A DNA stretch of 64,000 bases from Cinnamomum chago. Its lineage: Eukaryota; Streptophyta; Magnoliopsida; Laurales; Lauraceae. Made by a program: the position numbers and the translations under genes. Numbering within the stretch: the first letter of the stretch is position 1; every line of letters begins with the position of its first letter. Below, one piece after another: positions 11,608 through 24,280 of this stretch. A model generated the notes under the pieces. That model saw only the letters and a program-made list of their open reading frames with translations. It had not been told where the DNA came from and searched no databases. The stretch is from contig CP142452.1 in the NCBI GenBank assembly GCA_038049695.1, positions 108,633,001 through 108,697,000 of the forward strand. The letters run 5' to 3'.

Positions 11608-14316
11608 GTTTGTGGGTCTTTATACAGCCACGGGCCAATCATGATCAGTTTGATCTTTTCACACACACACATATATGATTGAATTGGCGTCTCCTATTTT
11701 GAGTTTAGATCTTAATAACATCATCTACCATTGAGTTTTATCATGATTGCTTGCAAGATATTTAACCATTAAAACATAGAAGATGATAAATCAAAAGCTT
11801 GGTTGTTCGGTCGAGTACTACCAAACCTTACCATATCCACTCCCTCCAATTCCCTGTTGTCAATGTCATCATGCATCAGGTGTGTCCCGGCCGGTGTTAA
11901 ATTCCCACACGACAACTAGTGTTGTTCTTTAGTACTTTAAAAATAAAAATAATAAGCAAATAAACCTTCGTTCCACTTATCCATCCATAGAATGTGTGGC
12001 CCTTGTCACTAGAGCCATTTGGCTATGCTCACACATGATAAACCCCAACTCCAAAATAAAAGATTTTTACGGAAAAAAAAACCCCTATAAAATTGAAAAA
12101 TACGATAGAGGGTCCAAACAATTTAAAATGGCGGTAGAGAACTCTTATTCCATGATTAACCCAACATTCAATGATATGATGAAATGTTCTTCTTTTTTTT
12201 TTTAATAAAAATTGCATGTAGTTTATTTTATGATATTAGGAATTGAGATCATTTGCTGTCATTATAAAATTAAATTTCTGACTCCACTCCTGGAGCAGCA
12301 GCGACAAAGACAAAGCTGGCATGTCCTAATTCTCTCCTCTCTTTTTTTTTATATATGTGTTTTTTTTTTCTTTTTTCATTTTTGGCTAAGAGAACATTCT
12401 CCCTTGTTGTTGGGCCCTTCTCAAATCTCAATCGAGAAATTATGGCCAAATAAATAATAGATTTTTTTCAAAAGAAGGAGCTAAAAATAAAAATAAAATA
12501 ACCATTAAAGACGGATACAACCGACCAACCCTCAGTGCTTAGGACAAGTGCTTGGGAATTTGCAGCGTGTCCTTTGATCCCAGAAACTTGATTGTCTTCT
12601 AGTTGTAACTTGTAACTTGTAACTCTTTCAAAGTATATGAAAATTACAAAACAACCTTCCCTAGCATATATGTACACCAAAATTTTGTTTTGTGCCAAAT
12701 CCAACGGACACAGACAAGTCTGGCCATCATCACCACCCATCGTACGGTGTCTATCGTATGGCTGGCCCTCATTCTTTTGAAAGTCTAGACTCTAGACGCA
12801 GTTGCCTACGTAACGTACCTCTCAACCCCTTGTGAGTTGTGAAGTTGTGAAACCTTCTCTGATGTTTCCACCGCCCACATGCAGTCATGGCATGCATGCC
12901 ATCAACAACACCAATTGGACTCATTTGAGTATAACTATCAAATTTTTTTTTTTTTTTTTGGGAAATCTACCTACCGGGTGAACGGATTATTTTATCAAAC
13001 TCATTTGGCGTCTTTATTTACATTATACTATATTGAAATTGAATGCATATAATTCATATTATAAGTGGTTAAAATGAAAAAAAAATGTGAATTTTCTCAA
13101 CTACTAACAGTGTGGATCTAATGTATTTCAATGCAAACAAGTCATCCAGTATTAATTTTTAAGAAAAAAATTACCTTTTTATAACTACAGAATTTATGAT
13201 TGAGATGTGACAAAAAAACTATGACAGTTGTTAACCTGATACGACCCATATATCCTTTATCCAAGCTTTCCACCTATAGAACGAAGGAAGTTTTATTTTT
13301 GAAAAAAATATCACAATTGAGAGTATTTAGATAGCTTCAATAGATTGATAAATTAAGAAAAACTCGTTTAAAATATTTAAACATGTCCAATAAAAGCCGA
13401 CAACGTTGTCAGGGAAGAAAAAATTTCAATCATTTAAGGAAAAAAAAGTACACCAAAATAAGCATAAATAAAGAATAAATCTAAATAAGTACAACTCTTT
13501 GGAGGATTTGGCGAAAGAAAGGCTGAATTGAAGAAACATGATTAATGGAGCTGCTGACCCATCATAATTGGGAGTAAGCTTTGATGACATGATGAATTAA
13601 ATTCTTACAATATTAAAACCATTTCCAATAAAAACAAATGCCGGAACTGATTTCCACGGCATTACACACGCCCTAGTACACACCTTTAGCAAACTCAAGT
13701 GTACTTAATTTATGATGATTATACTTAGAATGATAAAAATACTTAGATTAGCATGCATTGATACACAAAACATAGCTGTATTCCTTTAGCCAGTTTGGAA
13801 ACTCTACTAATATAGTCAAGTCAAGCAAAATTGATTTTGAAGAAAGAATAAAATAAAAGTGGGTTATGATGATATTTTGTTTTTAGTTGTTTATTATGGA
13901 ATCTTTTTGGCTTAAAATGGAAGGAGTTTTGAATAAAGTGCATTTGATGTTACATCTTGTCTGGAAAATGAAGGCTTTACTTAACTTTGATTGTATTAGT
14001 AAAGTGCCAAACGGGCTTGGATTGTATTTGAGACCTGAATTCTAATCGGCAGATAAAAAATACCCACAAAATCCGAGAAAACTAACATTAGCAAGAAACC
14101 TTTCTTAGATTTTTACATGAGCTAGCTTTCTATATCCAAATCTCCTTAACCAAATTCAAAGACAGTGATGAGACCTATTTCTCCTAGAACCAGTGGGAGG
14201 AGAAGAGCATATATACCTGTTCTTCGTGCTCGCCCATCGTCGTCCAATGCTTCTTCCTCCATGAATCTCCCCTTGTCTGGAGTGAAACCTTGTTCACTTA
14301 CGTCACCAACGTTGTC

Positions 14317-14322
<6 letters not shown>

Positions 14323-14363
<41 letters not shown>
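14323..14363. repeat. (CT)n microsatellite abutting the permease start codon
   Basis: About 20 CT units on the plus strand, so the permease transcript would carry (GA)n directly before its ATG (14322-14320). Such GA tracts are known binding sites for plant BPC/GAGA factors, but a role here is inference. Confidence 0.9.
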
Positions 14364-14366
<3 letters not shown>

Positions 14367-14399
14367 GACCTTGGATTCTCACTCTAGCTTTCTCAACTA

Positions 14400-14411
14400 C
14401 CTTATATTTAG
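14400..14411 (-). promoter_or_regulatory. Candidate TATA box of the permease gene
   Basis: The minus strand reads CTAAATATAAGG, about 80 bp upstream of the ATG. This would place the transcription start near 14370 and give a leader of about 50 nt made mostly of the GA repeat. The call rests on position and sequence only. Confidence 0.35.
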
Positions 14412-14413
14412 AT

Positions 14414-16154
14414 AGAGCTTGTAAAAGAGCTAGCTTTATGACTTGTGGGAAATAAAGGAGAAGTTACACCCACATCAAAACAGATGCTAGAAGAAGGCAC
14501 GTCAATTATCATATATTAAGGTGGAAGAGTTTGGATGTAATTTTGAGCATGCTTTTTAATTTTGACCAAAAGTTATTTTCCACTCACACTCCACGTTTCA
14601 ATAATATACTTTCCCCACTTATGGACTCAATCTTCCTATTTCTAACATACATAGAACCCTACCTCTTTATGTATACCCGTGATTAGCACGGGTCCTGTAC
14701 TAGTAGCTTATAAAGGCTAAAGATTCTATGGTGGAGATTTGTTTGCCTTTTCTTGTGTCTGTTCCATTCTCTCGTTTTTGTCCCCAGCCTATAGCTTGCT
14801 GACTCCTGACTCAGGCTTGAGTTGGTAGGCAAATCAGGGGAGTCCATGCAGGAAGCCATGTCAGTTTTAATTAAGCTATTAAATCTATTGAGGAAAATTT
14901 TTAAAAACTCAATATGAATATAAAAGGCGCAATTTTTCAGTAGTTAGAACTAATGTTACAGAATAATGATTAATTGATTCATGAGATTTTGACAATATAA
15001 TTTATTGATCCTAATTATGCCTGAGATTATTTATCGCACGAGTGAAAATGTCTTTATCCTTGAAATTCTTGGTAAAATATATAAGAACCGTAGATTGTTA
15101 TTTTCGTTTTTATATTGTGTTTGACTGTAGATTAAAATATTATGATATCAAATAAATGTGATTATTTAACAATAAAATGTCAACCTTATTGTCCTGAGAT
15201 TGATTCTTTAATGTGGTGAATTAATGAAATAGATCTCACATACCTTAGTCTCTCTGTCATTACTTATTATATAAAAACTACATATATAAACCTGTTTGAA
15301 CAACAAGTGAAGCATGGCTTTGTGGCAGTTTAAAGGCTTAGAGTGTGGTTGGGGTTGTAGAAGAGGAAACGTGCCTCTCATGTGGCATTACACATATGTA
15401 CGTGCCATCAAACATTTCTTGCTTTCAATTTTGACTCTCATCACACTCCCCATTATATGTTATTATATATTATTGAGAAAGATTTTCAAGTCATATTTTA
15501 CCGCTGTCTTTCAATTTTAACTCTAATGAGACGTCGTATTAATTAACTAATTTTTTATACAAGAAATGGAAAAATATTTTTTTTTCATTTTTTGTCTTTG
15601 TAGATGTTGAATCATTATATTAAAAACGAATTCGAATAACTATTATAAATATGAAATCAACCGAAATAAAATCAAGAAAAAAATAGAATAAATATATGGA
15701 AATGTGATGGGTCCACTTAATAATTCTCATGATTTCAAGAAGATTGTGAAACTAAAATCTTCAATTGATTTTAAAAAAATTCTATTCCTTTCCATAACCA
15801 ATTGATGTCGATCGGTCTTCTTTTGAAATAACCACTTATATGTGTTTTTATTAGGGCTATGCTAGTAAGTAGTAAAGAATGAAGATCAAAAGTGAATATT
15901 AAAAAATGATCACCAAATAGCCACCTTTTATTAGTGATTATAATGTAATTAAGGAAATATAAAAAATGTATAACTACCCCATTAATTCAGATATTAGGAA
16001 AGTCAATAATTCGTCTCATGCATAACCAACAATCATTATTTTATAAGATTTTCAAGGCAAAGTACTTTCATGAGGTCCCTTTTCTTAATTGATTACTTCG
16101 TCTCATGCATAATGCAGTTCTTTTGAAAGTCTTAAATGATTACATCTCATCTTT
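14414..16154. other. Intergenic, AT-rich, no gene seen
   Basis: Strongly AT-rich sequence upstream of the permease. No exon, RNA gene or complete transposon was recognised. Confidence 0.5.
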
Positions 16155-16516
16155 CAATAAGCCTCTTTTTTTTTTTATCGGTAAAGGTAAAATATAATAA
16201 AGACTTAAGAAATGTACAATAAAGATGGAAAGAAAAACCATGCGTAGGTATTATAGCTAAATAGCAACACAAAACAACAAATTACAAAGGAGCAAGTAAA
16301 GCTACCTAGCTATCTTTCTACCTCCAACTTAGCCAAAGCATTTGCCATGCCATTCCCCAACCGAAGCACATGATGAAACTCAACATTCAAAGATGATGAC
16401 CAAGTCTTAATTTCATTAAAAAGAAATTGAGATTTCCATGGACCTTTCTTCAAACAAGACAACCAAGAAATTGCATTTAAAGAATCGCTTTCCACCACTA
16501 TGCAATAAACCTCTTT
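16155..16516 (-). mobile_element. 5'-truncated LINE (non-LTR retrotransposon) with target duplication
   Basis: A 14-bp direct repeat flanks the insert: CAATAAGCCTCTTT at 16155-16168 and CAATAAACCTCTTT at 16503-16516 (one mismatch). The insert (16169-16502, minus orientation) ends in an A-run next to the left repeat, i.e. a poly(A) tail. Its 5' part encodes the end of the RNase H domain of plant LINE polyproteins: VVESDSLNAISW (with the catalytic-type ESDS) through to HHVLRLGNGMANALAK, stopping at 16310. The usual Asp of the ADALA motif reads Asn here, so the domain is likely inactive. Only about 334 bp survive, a typical dead-on-arrival copy. Confidence 0.85.
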
Positions 16517-17265
16517 GAAAAGTCTTAAATCGATTCTTAATTAGTTTTATAAGATCAACCAATGGGCTTGACTGCATGTAAACGGGCTTTGTGATTTGTG
16601 AACCTCCGTGGATTTCCATGAGAAGCTTGTCATGAGTAGGCCCATAACCCGACGTAGTCCCTCTTTATCAGTAATTACTAAAATTCATGCTATTTAAAAC
16701 CCCCTTTGTATCAATATGCGTTGGAAGAAGGCAAATGATTTAATGTGATTTTCAGTCATAGGCATAGATACTACTAAAGAAAAATGAATTATTTGCATAC
16801 CTCCATCCATCATAGAGAAGAATATATTAGCTTCAAGAACTTGTCTTTCTTAATAACTTACTGTATTTGAACGATTAGTTCAGTTTTGCATTTTATCACT
16901 TCTGACAAATATCAACAACTCTCACATATTTGGCCTTTTCACTTAATTATATATAACCTACAAAGACTACTCCTTGCAAGGGCCCAAATAACATTAAAGT
17001 AATATCATTGCAAAAGTTACTGAAGTGCCTATCAGAACTGACAGGAAATGATCAAGACTTCATCTTCATCTAATGTTGTTATAACCTTTTTTCCTCATTT
17101 GTCTCTTCCTTTCCATTGCTTGGTTTGGTTTGGACCCTGGACCACCACCACCATATATAGCATTGCAAGAAGTTGATTCGAATCTTTGTAATTGATGTAG
17201 AGTTAATGCATGAAAAATGGGGGCATCTCTTTGTACTCTGCTGCTTTCTCTGTTGCTAGTTGCTA

Positions 17266-17267
<2 letters not shown>

Positions 17268-17304
<37 letters not shown>

Positions 17305-17327
17305 TATATATGGGGGTTATATATATA

Positions 17328-17361
<34 letters not shown>
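17268..17361. repeat. (TA)n microsatellite, interrupted
   Basis: Three TA tracts separated by short interruptions (AATATATATATGGGGGTT and ATTTATAT). The tract opens spurious Tyr/Ile-rich frames, which are not genes. Confidence 0.9.
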
Positions 17362-17363
<2 letters not shown>

Positions 17364-20300
17364 TCGTTTTCTCTCTTGCTCCTTTTGCTTAAAAACCTTA
17401 ATTGCATGAAGCAGTTTCGTTCATTTGTGCACTGCATGGCAATTTTCATGGGTTGAGGCCACATTATTCTTATCAATGTGTTTTCTTCCTTTTGTGTGTA
17501 CTATATATGTTAATATTTGTAACCACTTTCTTCCTTAATTTGACGGAAATGCACAAATGTGGACCCACACAACGTGTGTCTTACCTGAATACACAATACA
17601 CCCACATGCATGGACACAAATACAAGGTTTATTTTTCCTTTAAAAAAAAACTTAAACTACGAAATTTCTAAACAAAAATAAGGCCTTTTATAGGGACTTG
17701 CCTTGTTGTCGATTAGTAGTTCCTAGACGGAATTGTTATTAAGAAACATGCAGTTGGTCCTTCTCCATTGTTATAAGGGGTTGTTTGCCTTTAATGCATG
17801 GGAAATGGAAAATGGAGTAATATATGTATGTAGGATTTACACGAGCGAAATACAGTTACATATATGCTTGTTTGGGAGCACCATTTCACATGAGCAAATG
17901 TTGAATGATTTGGATTATTTAAGTAAGTTTTTCATTTATCACAAAAGCGGTACTTGGGCTTAACTAGAATGGATTCTCAGATAAACAGGCATAGAGAATG
18001 AAAAAATGAACAATAAACAATAATTGTTACAAGGTTATAATAACTTAACAGAAAAGAGACCAATACCCGCCTGACTGTTGGTTAGTTGGCATAAGGTGTG
18101 GGTTTGCTTCCCTTCTTGCCTATTCAACACCCGGGATTTACTTGATTCACATGTGTTGCGGGCCCTGCATGCGCTTAGGGGATTAGTCCGTTAGGTCAAA
18201 TACCATAGGAATACCCTTCTCAACTTAGATTAAAAATAAATAATTAAAAAAATTAATATAAACAAAGAAGAGATCAGGTGGCCTAGATGGAACGGGTTGG
18301 TTGGCCTAATGGGCTTTGAAAAAGAAACCCAGGCCTTTATTAATTAAATGGGCTTGATCTCAGGCTTTTTCTTTGGCCAACGAGCCTATAAAGATTCTGT
18401 TCAATCCCCGCTGGAAGCTGCCCAAAGGTCAGCACATCCCTTTGACAGAACCAGTTCCCATATGGTCAAGGAAGAAGAAGGCATTGGAGATAGGGCAGTA
18501 AACAGGGCAAGCTTAAATCATCCAGATGCACCTGACCCAACAAGAAATTATGTTTGATTCGGCCTGGTCCAGATCCCAATTCAGTTGTTAATAGCCCGGA
18601 CACAAGATGGTACATATAAAAATATAATAAATATTTTCTATAATAATATATTTTTCAGCAAAGTCCTTTGGGTCGGGCTAGGAATTGAGTCTGGGTGGAC
18701 CATGGACCTGACCCCAACCTTTTCGGGACTACTGACCTTAGACCACTTAATGAATTGAAAGGTGATGGTCTTCCTGAAAGAATTGGAAGAAATATGTTTC
18801 TGTCCACTTGAACTGGAATATGCCACTCAGCTATTCAAATGCCTAATGACCATAGATGATTTGAGTTCAACTTGAAGCTTCCATTTGTGTGCCTGTCATA
18901 TCAGGATCCATCTTTTTTTTGGTACCCCAGGATCCATCTTTAGAGCTGTTCACATGATTGCTACAAGGACCAACAACAATGAAATAACGTCTCGTAGTAC
19001 TACTATATATACATCATGGTATTGTAGATATTGAGCATATTTTCTTTCAGTGAATGATGAGCATCTGTTTTGATGGATGGCCCAAGTTTAGGTAAACCAT
19101 AGTGACAAGTGCTTACTCCCCATGGCAATGGTGCCGGAATGATCCCTCCTCCTATAAGGTAGAACCACTGCAGCCACATTCTTTTTCTTTCCCAGGGCTC
19201 TCTCCCAATAATGTTTGTAGGGATCTTAGTGCAGTTAATGTAGGGGCTGTTTGTTTGAATTGAATTGGATTTTTACGACTTCTGAAAATGTATATGTTTA
19301 AAAGTGGCACAAAGTGAAGAAAGAAAAGTGAAGATCAATAAATGACTGTCAAATGATCTCTTCTTTCATGTGAAATGTCGGGAAAATTGAATATAGATAC
19401 ATAGCCATCACCCCCAACAAATCATATTCTAGAAAAGTTTCGGTCTTATTAAGACTGTTGTTGTTCACCATTTTATTAATCCTTTGTTGGAGCCCATTTT
19501 ACCTTGATACCGTGAGTTCAGTTCCATGCAAAAACAAATGGATACTTAAGTTCTTTGAAAGTTGTGAAAGGCAATGGACCCACTAAAGTTAATGTATGCC
19601 ATTGACTTATTTTCCTTTTACCAAACCAACCTGCTTTCGGGATGGGTTAGTGCTGAATTGTTATCCCTGTTGCTAGGTATAGGTCTAAATATGTGCATCT
19701 ATACTAAATGGCTGTGCTTATCCGAAAATAGTGTAACAGCCCAATTAGACTATTTAAAATTGGGGCCTGTTCAATATTTGGTCTGGGCTTAGATTAAGTG
19801 TGAAAGCCCAATTCTTGACCCAGCCCAAACAAGTAGTGCGTATGCTTTTGTGACTTAGAGTACCCAAAAAATCATTAAAAGCCCGAACAAGTCGCAAAAA
19901 GCCCAACTTGGCCTAGCCATTTGATTGAGTAAATGGGCGGACTCGGGTCTAATACATTCGAAGCAGGATGGGCTAGGGCCAGGAACTTACGACCCGTGCC
20001 GTCTAGATAGTCTCTAGTCCGGACTGACCCACGTCAGGCCTGTATTATAAGTGTTGATGAAGTCAGGCTGGGTCTAGATATTCTCTAGTCCGGACTGACC
20101 CGGCCCATGAGCAACATCATTCATCAACAAAGAAGACACAACACCCTCTCGTTCACTTCTCTCCTAAATGGGCTTTTGAAAAACATCAGCAGCAGCAGCA
20201 GAATTAAGGTTTTTCTTCTTCAAATGGCGGCATCCAAACCTCTCCATGTCCTTCTTTTCACATCCATTTGTATTCAAGTCCCAGGTACATCGACGCTCCC

Positions 20301-20811
20301 ATTTCCCATTACAATCCATTTCTTCCCATCTATCAACTGCATTCCCTTCTATAGCTGTGTGGCGAATGATCCTTCTTGTTTGATTGAGATTGGAGATGAC
20401 AGATTCCCATTTTATGATGCTGACTTAGTTCAAACCTTAGGGTTTTTTTTTTCCTTAATTTATCTAATGAGGTCTGTTTGTTGGTCATAAAAATATATAG
20501 GAATTGAATACATATGGCGGTTAAAAATGAAGATTAAATATGAATTTTAAAAATAAACATCAAGAACATCGGGTATTACATTTCTATGTTTTTTAATGCA
20601 AATAAATAGGGCCTAAAGGGTAGATTCTTGTTTCAATTTTATATTTTGATAATGGAAGCATCTGTGTGTTGGAGATGAATAAGTCTGATATAAGAGAGAG
20701 CCAAGTAGTCATAAATTCAAATTTCAGAAGGAACGACTAAGCGCTAAAAAAATTATACGTAATGCCAAAAGTGTGCCGACCGGGTTCCAACCAAGGGAGA
20801 GGATTGAAAAT
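17362..20811. other. Intergenic, no supported gene
   Basis: No recognisable exon. Degenerate GC-word islands occur at about 18650-18740 and 19790-20110. A 33-bp direct repeat (TCTCTAGTCCGGACTGACCC core) occurs near 20000-20032 and again at 20071-20104. An ATG at 20224 opens an 88-codon frame (MAASKPLHVLLF...) with a leader-like upstream region, but it fits no family that I can name. Confidence 0.4.
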
Positions 20812-20867
20812 GTATTTATGCTACCTCTACTAAAACATTGAGGTATTAGTAGAGGCAACATAAATAC
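20812..20867. repeat. Strong hairpin (21-nt arms, 14-nt loop)
   Basis: Arms 20812-20832 and 20847-20867 pair at 19 of 21 positions around a 14-base loop; the only mismatches are at 20821/20858 and 20823/20856. A diverged single-arm copy (GTATTTCTGCACCCTCTACT) lies at about 20984-21003, so it behaves like a dispersed foldback repeat. A small-RNA precursor cannot be excluded from sequence alone. Confidence 0.7.
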
Positions 20868-21964
20868 CTTCCAATAAGTAGTAGCTACCAAAAAAGAGGA
20901 TTAAAGATTTCTTTGCCCTCCAAAAAAAAAAAAGGAAGAATTACGAAGAGATATACCTCTTCCGTTAACCCGTTATATTGAAACGTATTTCTGCACCCTC
21001 TACTATACCTTGAGGTTTTGGTAAGAATGACTAATTAAAGAAATTCAAAAGTATAAAGTGAAGATAGCCTATCATTTTTATGTCATCTTTCAACTTTCAA
21101 GGATATTTTCATACTACGTACGCTAATGATCATATCCAAGAACATACACCAAGTTATGCAAATCACCTCCAGAATATGTTTTTCTTTTCCCAGATCTTGT
21201 GCCCCATCCTTCTGAAACTTGTTCTGGATTTGTAAATTTGTAATATTTCTCCTTGGACCACTTTGGTGATTCTTCAGTCTATTATTAACTGATGAAAGGA
21301 GTATTATGGAAAGAGGGGATCGATGCTCACCCAGAGCTTCTCGTTTAGCTCTCCGACAAGAAGTTTGGTACATTGGGACCGACCTAATTTGATGGCTAGC
21401 TAGGCCTGTATAGGCAGGCTTTTAGGGAGTACTAAGTTTTCAGGTTCTTTCTTCTTGCTATCAATTTCTTGGGTTCTAATCAGTTTCTCATTCAATCAAT
21501 TGATTCTTCCTTGTGTTGGTCTGGGTTTCGCCAAATTTTGGTTTGTAGTGCTTCCTTTTCATGATCGAAGTTCTTACTTCTTAGACATCATCAATCAGTC
21601 TTTTTAGATTGGTGTTTATATATTTGCAATATCAAGAGAATTTGCCGTGACCTTGCAGAGTTGCGGACGGCAGTTCTCTCATCTACTGTCTAGCTAGTAG
21701 CTACATGCCAATAGTGAATTCCCATCAAAGTGATTAAACTGCCATCCTTTCCAGTTTTATGTGATATCTACACTGTATAGTCTACAGTGGCTCTTCTACA
21801 GTCCAAAGCCTTTTTGGCTGTTTTGCTGCACAATCCACCCATGCAGTGTTGCATAGCATCCATAAACCCACAATCACAGCTTTGAGTTCTAATAATTCAT
21901 TTAATCAAATTATCTTGGCCGGACTATTGATGATTCAAACCCAGATGAGGTCGACCAGAGCACC

Positions 21965-22238
21965 TTAGGTCACGTTTGGAAACCAAATCCTTGAAAATTC
22001 CTCATCTATTTTCTCTGGAGATTTTGAAAATCCACGTTTGGCAATTTTAAGTACTCGATGATTTGAACCAATGGATTTCAGGCCCAACCTTCCAATTTCT
22101 CTCAGCTATACGTCCGAGACACGCACCTATACCTAAGTGAAATCCTTAATTAGCTATTCAATTCCTCGGTGAGCAGACCTCAAATTTGAGGGAGTGAGAT
22201 ATCCTCACATTCTTCACCTCTTACCAAGCGTGCCCTTA
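21965..22238. mobile_element. Tourist-like (PIF/Harbinger) MITE
   Basis: A 268-bp insert (21968-22235) is flanked on both sides by TTA (21965-21967 and 22236-22238), the PIF/Harbinger target duplication. Its ends are inverted repeats: GGTCACGTTTGG at the left, and GGGCACGCTTGG read inward from the right (3 mismatches in 12). It has no coding capacity. Length, TSD and TIR fit a non-autonomous Tourist MITE. Confidence 0.65.
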
Positions 22239-22663
22239 AGATTTGTGATTGGTATCTTTTCGCACTCTACGATAAGATCCCATGGCATGGGGATTTTTGT
22301 GGATTAAGTTGTGGGAAGCGCATTGCAGTCAACAGATTAGGCGTGCTTGTACTCACTCATTAGGTGAAGAATCATAAGGTTTGTGAGTGGGGTTGGTGTG
22401 CCATTTTTGTCATAAAATAAAGAGGTGTTTTATTTTGTAGTTTTGATCAAAATAGCAAGGGCATTTTGGTAAGGAAAGGGGGTGATTCAAGTGTAAGAAG
22501 ACAGCCGACAGAGAAACAACACACCACTCACCACCATGACCTGATACAAACAGAAAAAATTCCTTTCGTAATAGACCACGGCTCCCACAGGCAATCACAT
22601 GGACCATTCATTTCTATTCTAGTTTGCCCCTCCTCTAGCGTTCACACAAGAACCTTCTTCATC

Positions 22664-22664
22664 C

Positions 22665-22699
<35 letters not shown>
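22664..22699. repeat. Compound (CA)n(GA)n microsatellite
   Basis: CA repeats at 22664-22682 run directly into GA repeats to 22699. It lies in intergenic DNA about 2.4 kb beyond the 3' end of the Aux/IAA gene. Confidence 0.9.
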
Positions 22700-22983
22700 G
22701 GTCCTTTTCCAGCTTTTCCAGAGTAAGTTCCTATGGAAATTTGAGCAGCTTAAGTTGCTTTTCAGTTTTCACCAACCAGATGGTAGTAGGATGGCCAGTA
22801 ACTGCATCTATCATGCCTTTTGTGTGTACTGTATGAGAGGTACTTGAGGAACATATGCTATGCACATGCACCTGGCTACAAAAGCAAGAGATGCCCCAGG
22901 AAAGCTTATCTGATGTTTTTTTTTTTAAACTCCAGCCAAGGAGGCTGGTCCCATGAGAGAGCCTTCATGCGCAGGGCAAGGAA

Positions 22984-23068
22984 GGAAAGGTGGCATATCC
23001 AGGTTCGGACCCATGTTAAATGTGGGGAAAGGTGGCATATCCCGGGTTCGGACCCATGTTAAACGTGG
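22984..23068. repeat. 42/43-bp tandem duplication
   Basis: Units 22984-23025 and 23026-23068 share GGAAAGGTGGCATATCC and GGTTCGGACCCATGTTAAA. The GGTTCGGACCC core resembles a tRNA B box, but no tRNA fold accompanies it. Confidence 0.85.
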
Positions 23069-24230
23069 TGAAAGGACGTTATTGCCTTCCTGTAACACTA
23101 TTAGTGCAGTTTCAGTAAGTTCAGCAATGATGGTGAGAAGAACCCCAACCAATGAGTTCATTTCTATGGATGAACGGATTGAATTCTGTTAACCGGCATT
23201 TCTAATTTGTAATGAATTTGTGGGAAATGGGCTTTGAGTACTCAAATTACCGAAAGCAAGAATAGTGAACGGGTCAATGGTGAGATCTAGAGGGGACAAT
23301 AAATTTCTTATGATTTGATTTACTAAGCTAAAGTGTGGGCAACCATTTCTCATCAATAGGGAATATTTTGAAGGTCCTTTGAAAATCTCCACTTTTAATC
23401 TTTCACCATTTGTTCCATTGATAGAAGCACTTCATCTAGAAAATCTTTGGAATTCAATGTCTATTAGGCAAAAGAGTGATTCACAATCCACACTCTTAGA
23501 GTGGTGGTTAGGCTGGAGAAAAGATTGTAGTAATCCAATATTATTACTAAGCATCCCGAAAACCATTTTTCATAGTGTGTGTTAAGTTTTGAACTTCTTA
23601 AATGGGAAATGGATGGAAATGCTCATGAAACAGGCAGCCTGTAGTGGTTTTTTTTTTTTTTTTTTTTAATTATGATCATCTAAGGTATGGACCACTAAAT
23701 TGGGCAAATCTGAATCTATTTTAGGGAGTTATAAGGTTGATGCTGCCATTTTATAAGCAAAGGTTTCCAAACCTAGGACAGTGTTTGAAGTTGACAACGG
23801 ATAAGCTTCCTCTGGATCACACTCGAGTAGAATATTAGGAGTCAACTAGAAACACCCAAAGCGTTTTCTACATATTTGGCTCATCAAGATGCTTGCCAAT
23901 CAACAGCTGAGGTAGAATGTGGATAAAGGGCGTGCCTGATATTTTTCATAATCAGATGATCCTAATACAAGATTAAGGACCTCAAAGTCCAATGGCTTTA
24001 AACATAGTAAATTTCTTGGGTAACTAAATCTATCTGCGAAAAACAGCTGGATAAATCTCAAATTGGGGATTCAATGCAGAAAACCTAAATCAAATTCGAG
24101 AGAAATGTAGGTAGTTTTGAAGAAGTTGAGTTTCAGGCAGCTATCAGTCTTTTAAAATTGGGCTGAAAGCCTAGTTGAACCCAATTCGACAAAGCGGTTC
24201 TCTTCAGGTTTCACCAACATATTTCAATTG

Positions 24231-24280
<50 letters not shown>

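Larger units (their letters stand above)
10580..14216 (-). other. Long first intron (3.6 kb) of the permease gene
   Basis: The intron begins G|GTATAT after exon 1 and ends CTGCAG before exon 2. It is unusually long next to the gene's other introns (about 93 to 629 bp) and has collected tandem duplications (10753-10830, 11486-11607), T runs and decayed GC-word islands (about 11280-11480). No alternative exon with permease similarity was seen inside it. Confidence 0.8.
7694..14322 (-). pseudogene. AAP-family amino acid permease, three frame errors
   Basis: Proton-coupled amino acid importer of the plasma membrane (AAP subfamily, AAAP superfamily). Minus-strand exons: 14322-14217, 10579-10346, 10252-10159, 10043-9826, 9425-9288, 8969-8744 and 8114-7694 (stop). 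Exon 1 starts MTDNVGDVSEQ and ends in the conserved LDDDGRARRTG. Exon 2 holds HIITAVIGSGVLSLAWAIA and exon 4 SQIPNFHKLSWLS. Exon 5 has the DIAFAY and ILIEIQ motifs, exon 6 DTLKSPAENKKMKKASLIG, and exon 7 VFCQP, PFFND and FWPLTVYFP. Intron positions follow known AAP genes and every donor/acceptor is GT..AG. The coding sum is 1437 nt, about the normal 475-485 codons. Frame breaks: exon 5 at a five-base homopolymer (9363-9367, one extra or two missing), exon 6 at a four-base run (8754-8757, one extra) and exon 7 near 7964-7969 (one extra). The conserved protein resumes in the new frame after each. It is either a recent pseudogene or carries assembly indels. Confidence 0.9.

Noticed and set aside
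17210-17456. Tyr/Ile-rich ORFs
   Set aside because: They translate a (TA)n microsatellite.
20224-20487. ORF starting MAASKPLHVLLF, reminiscent of a glycosyltransferase N-terminus
   Set aside because: Similarity ends after about 12 residues, no glycosyltransferase motif follows in any frame, and no second exon was found.
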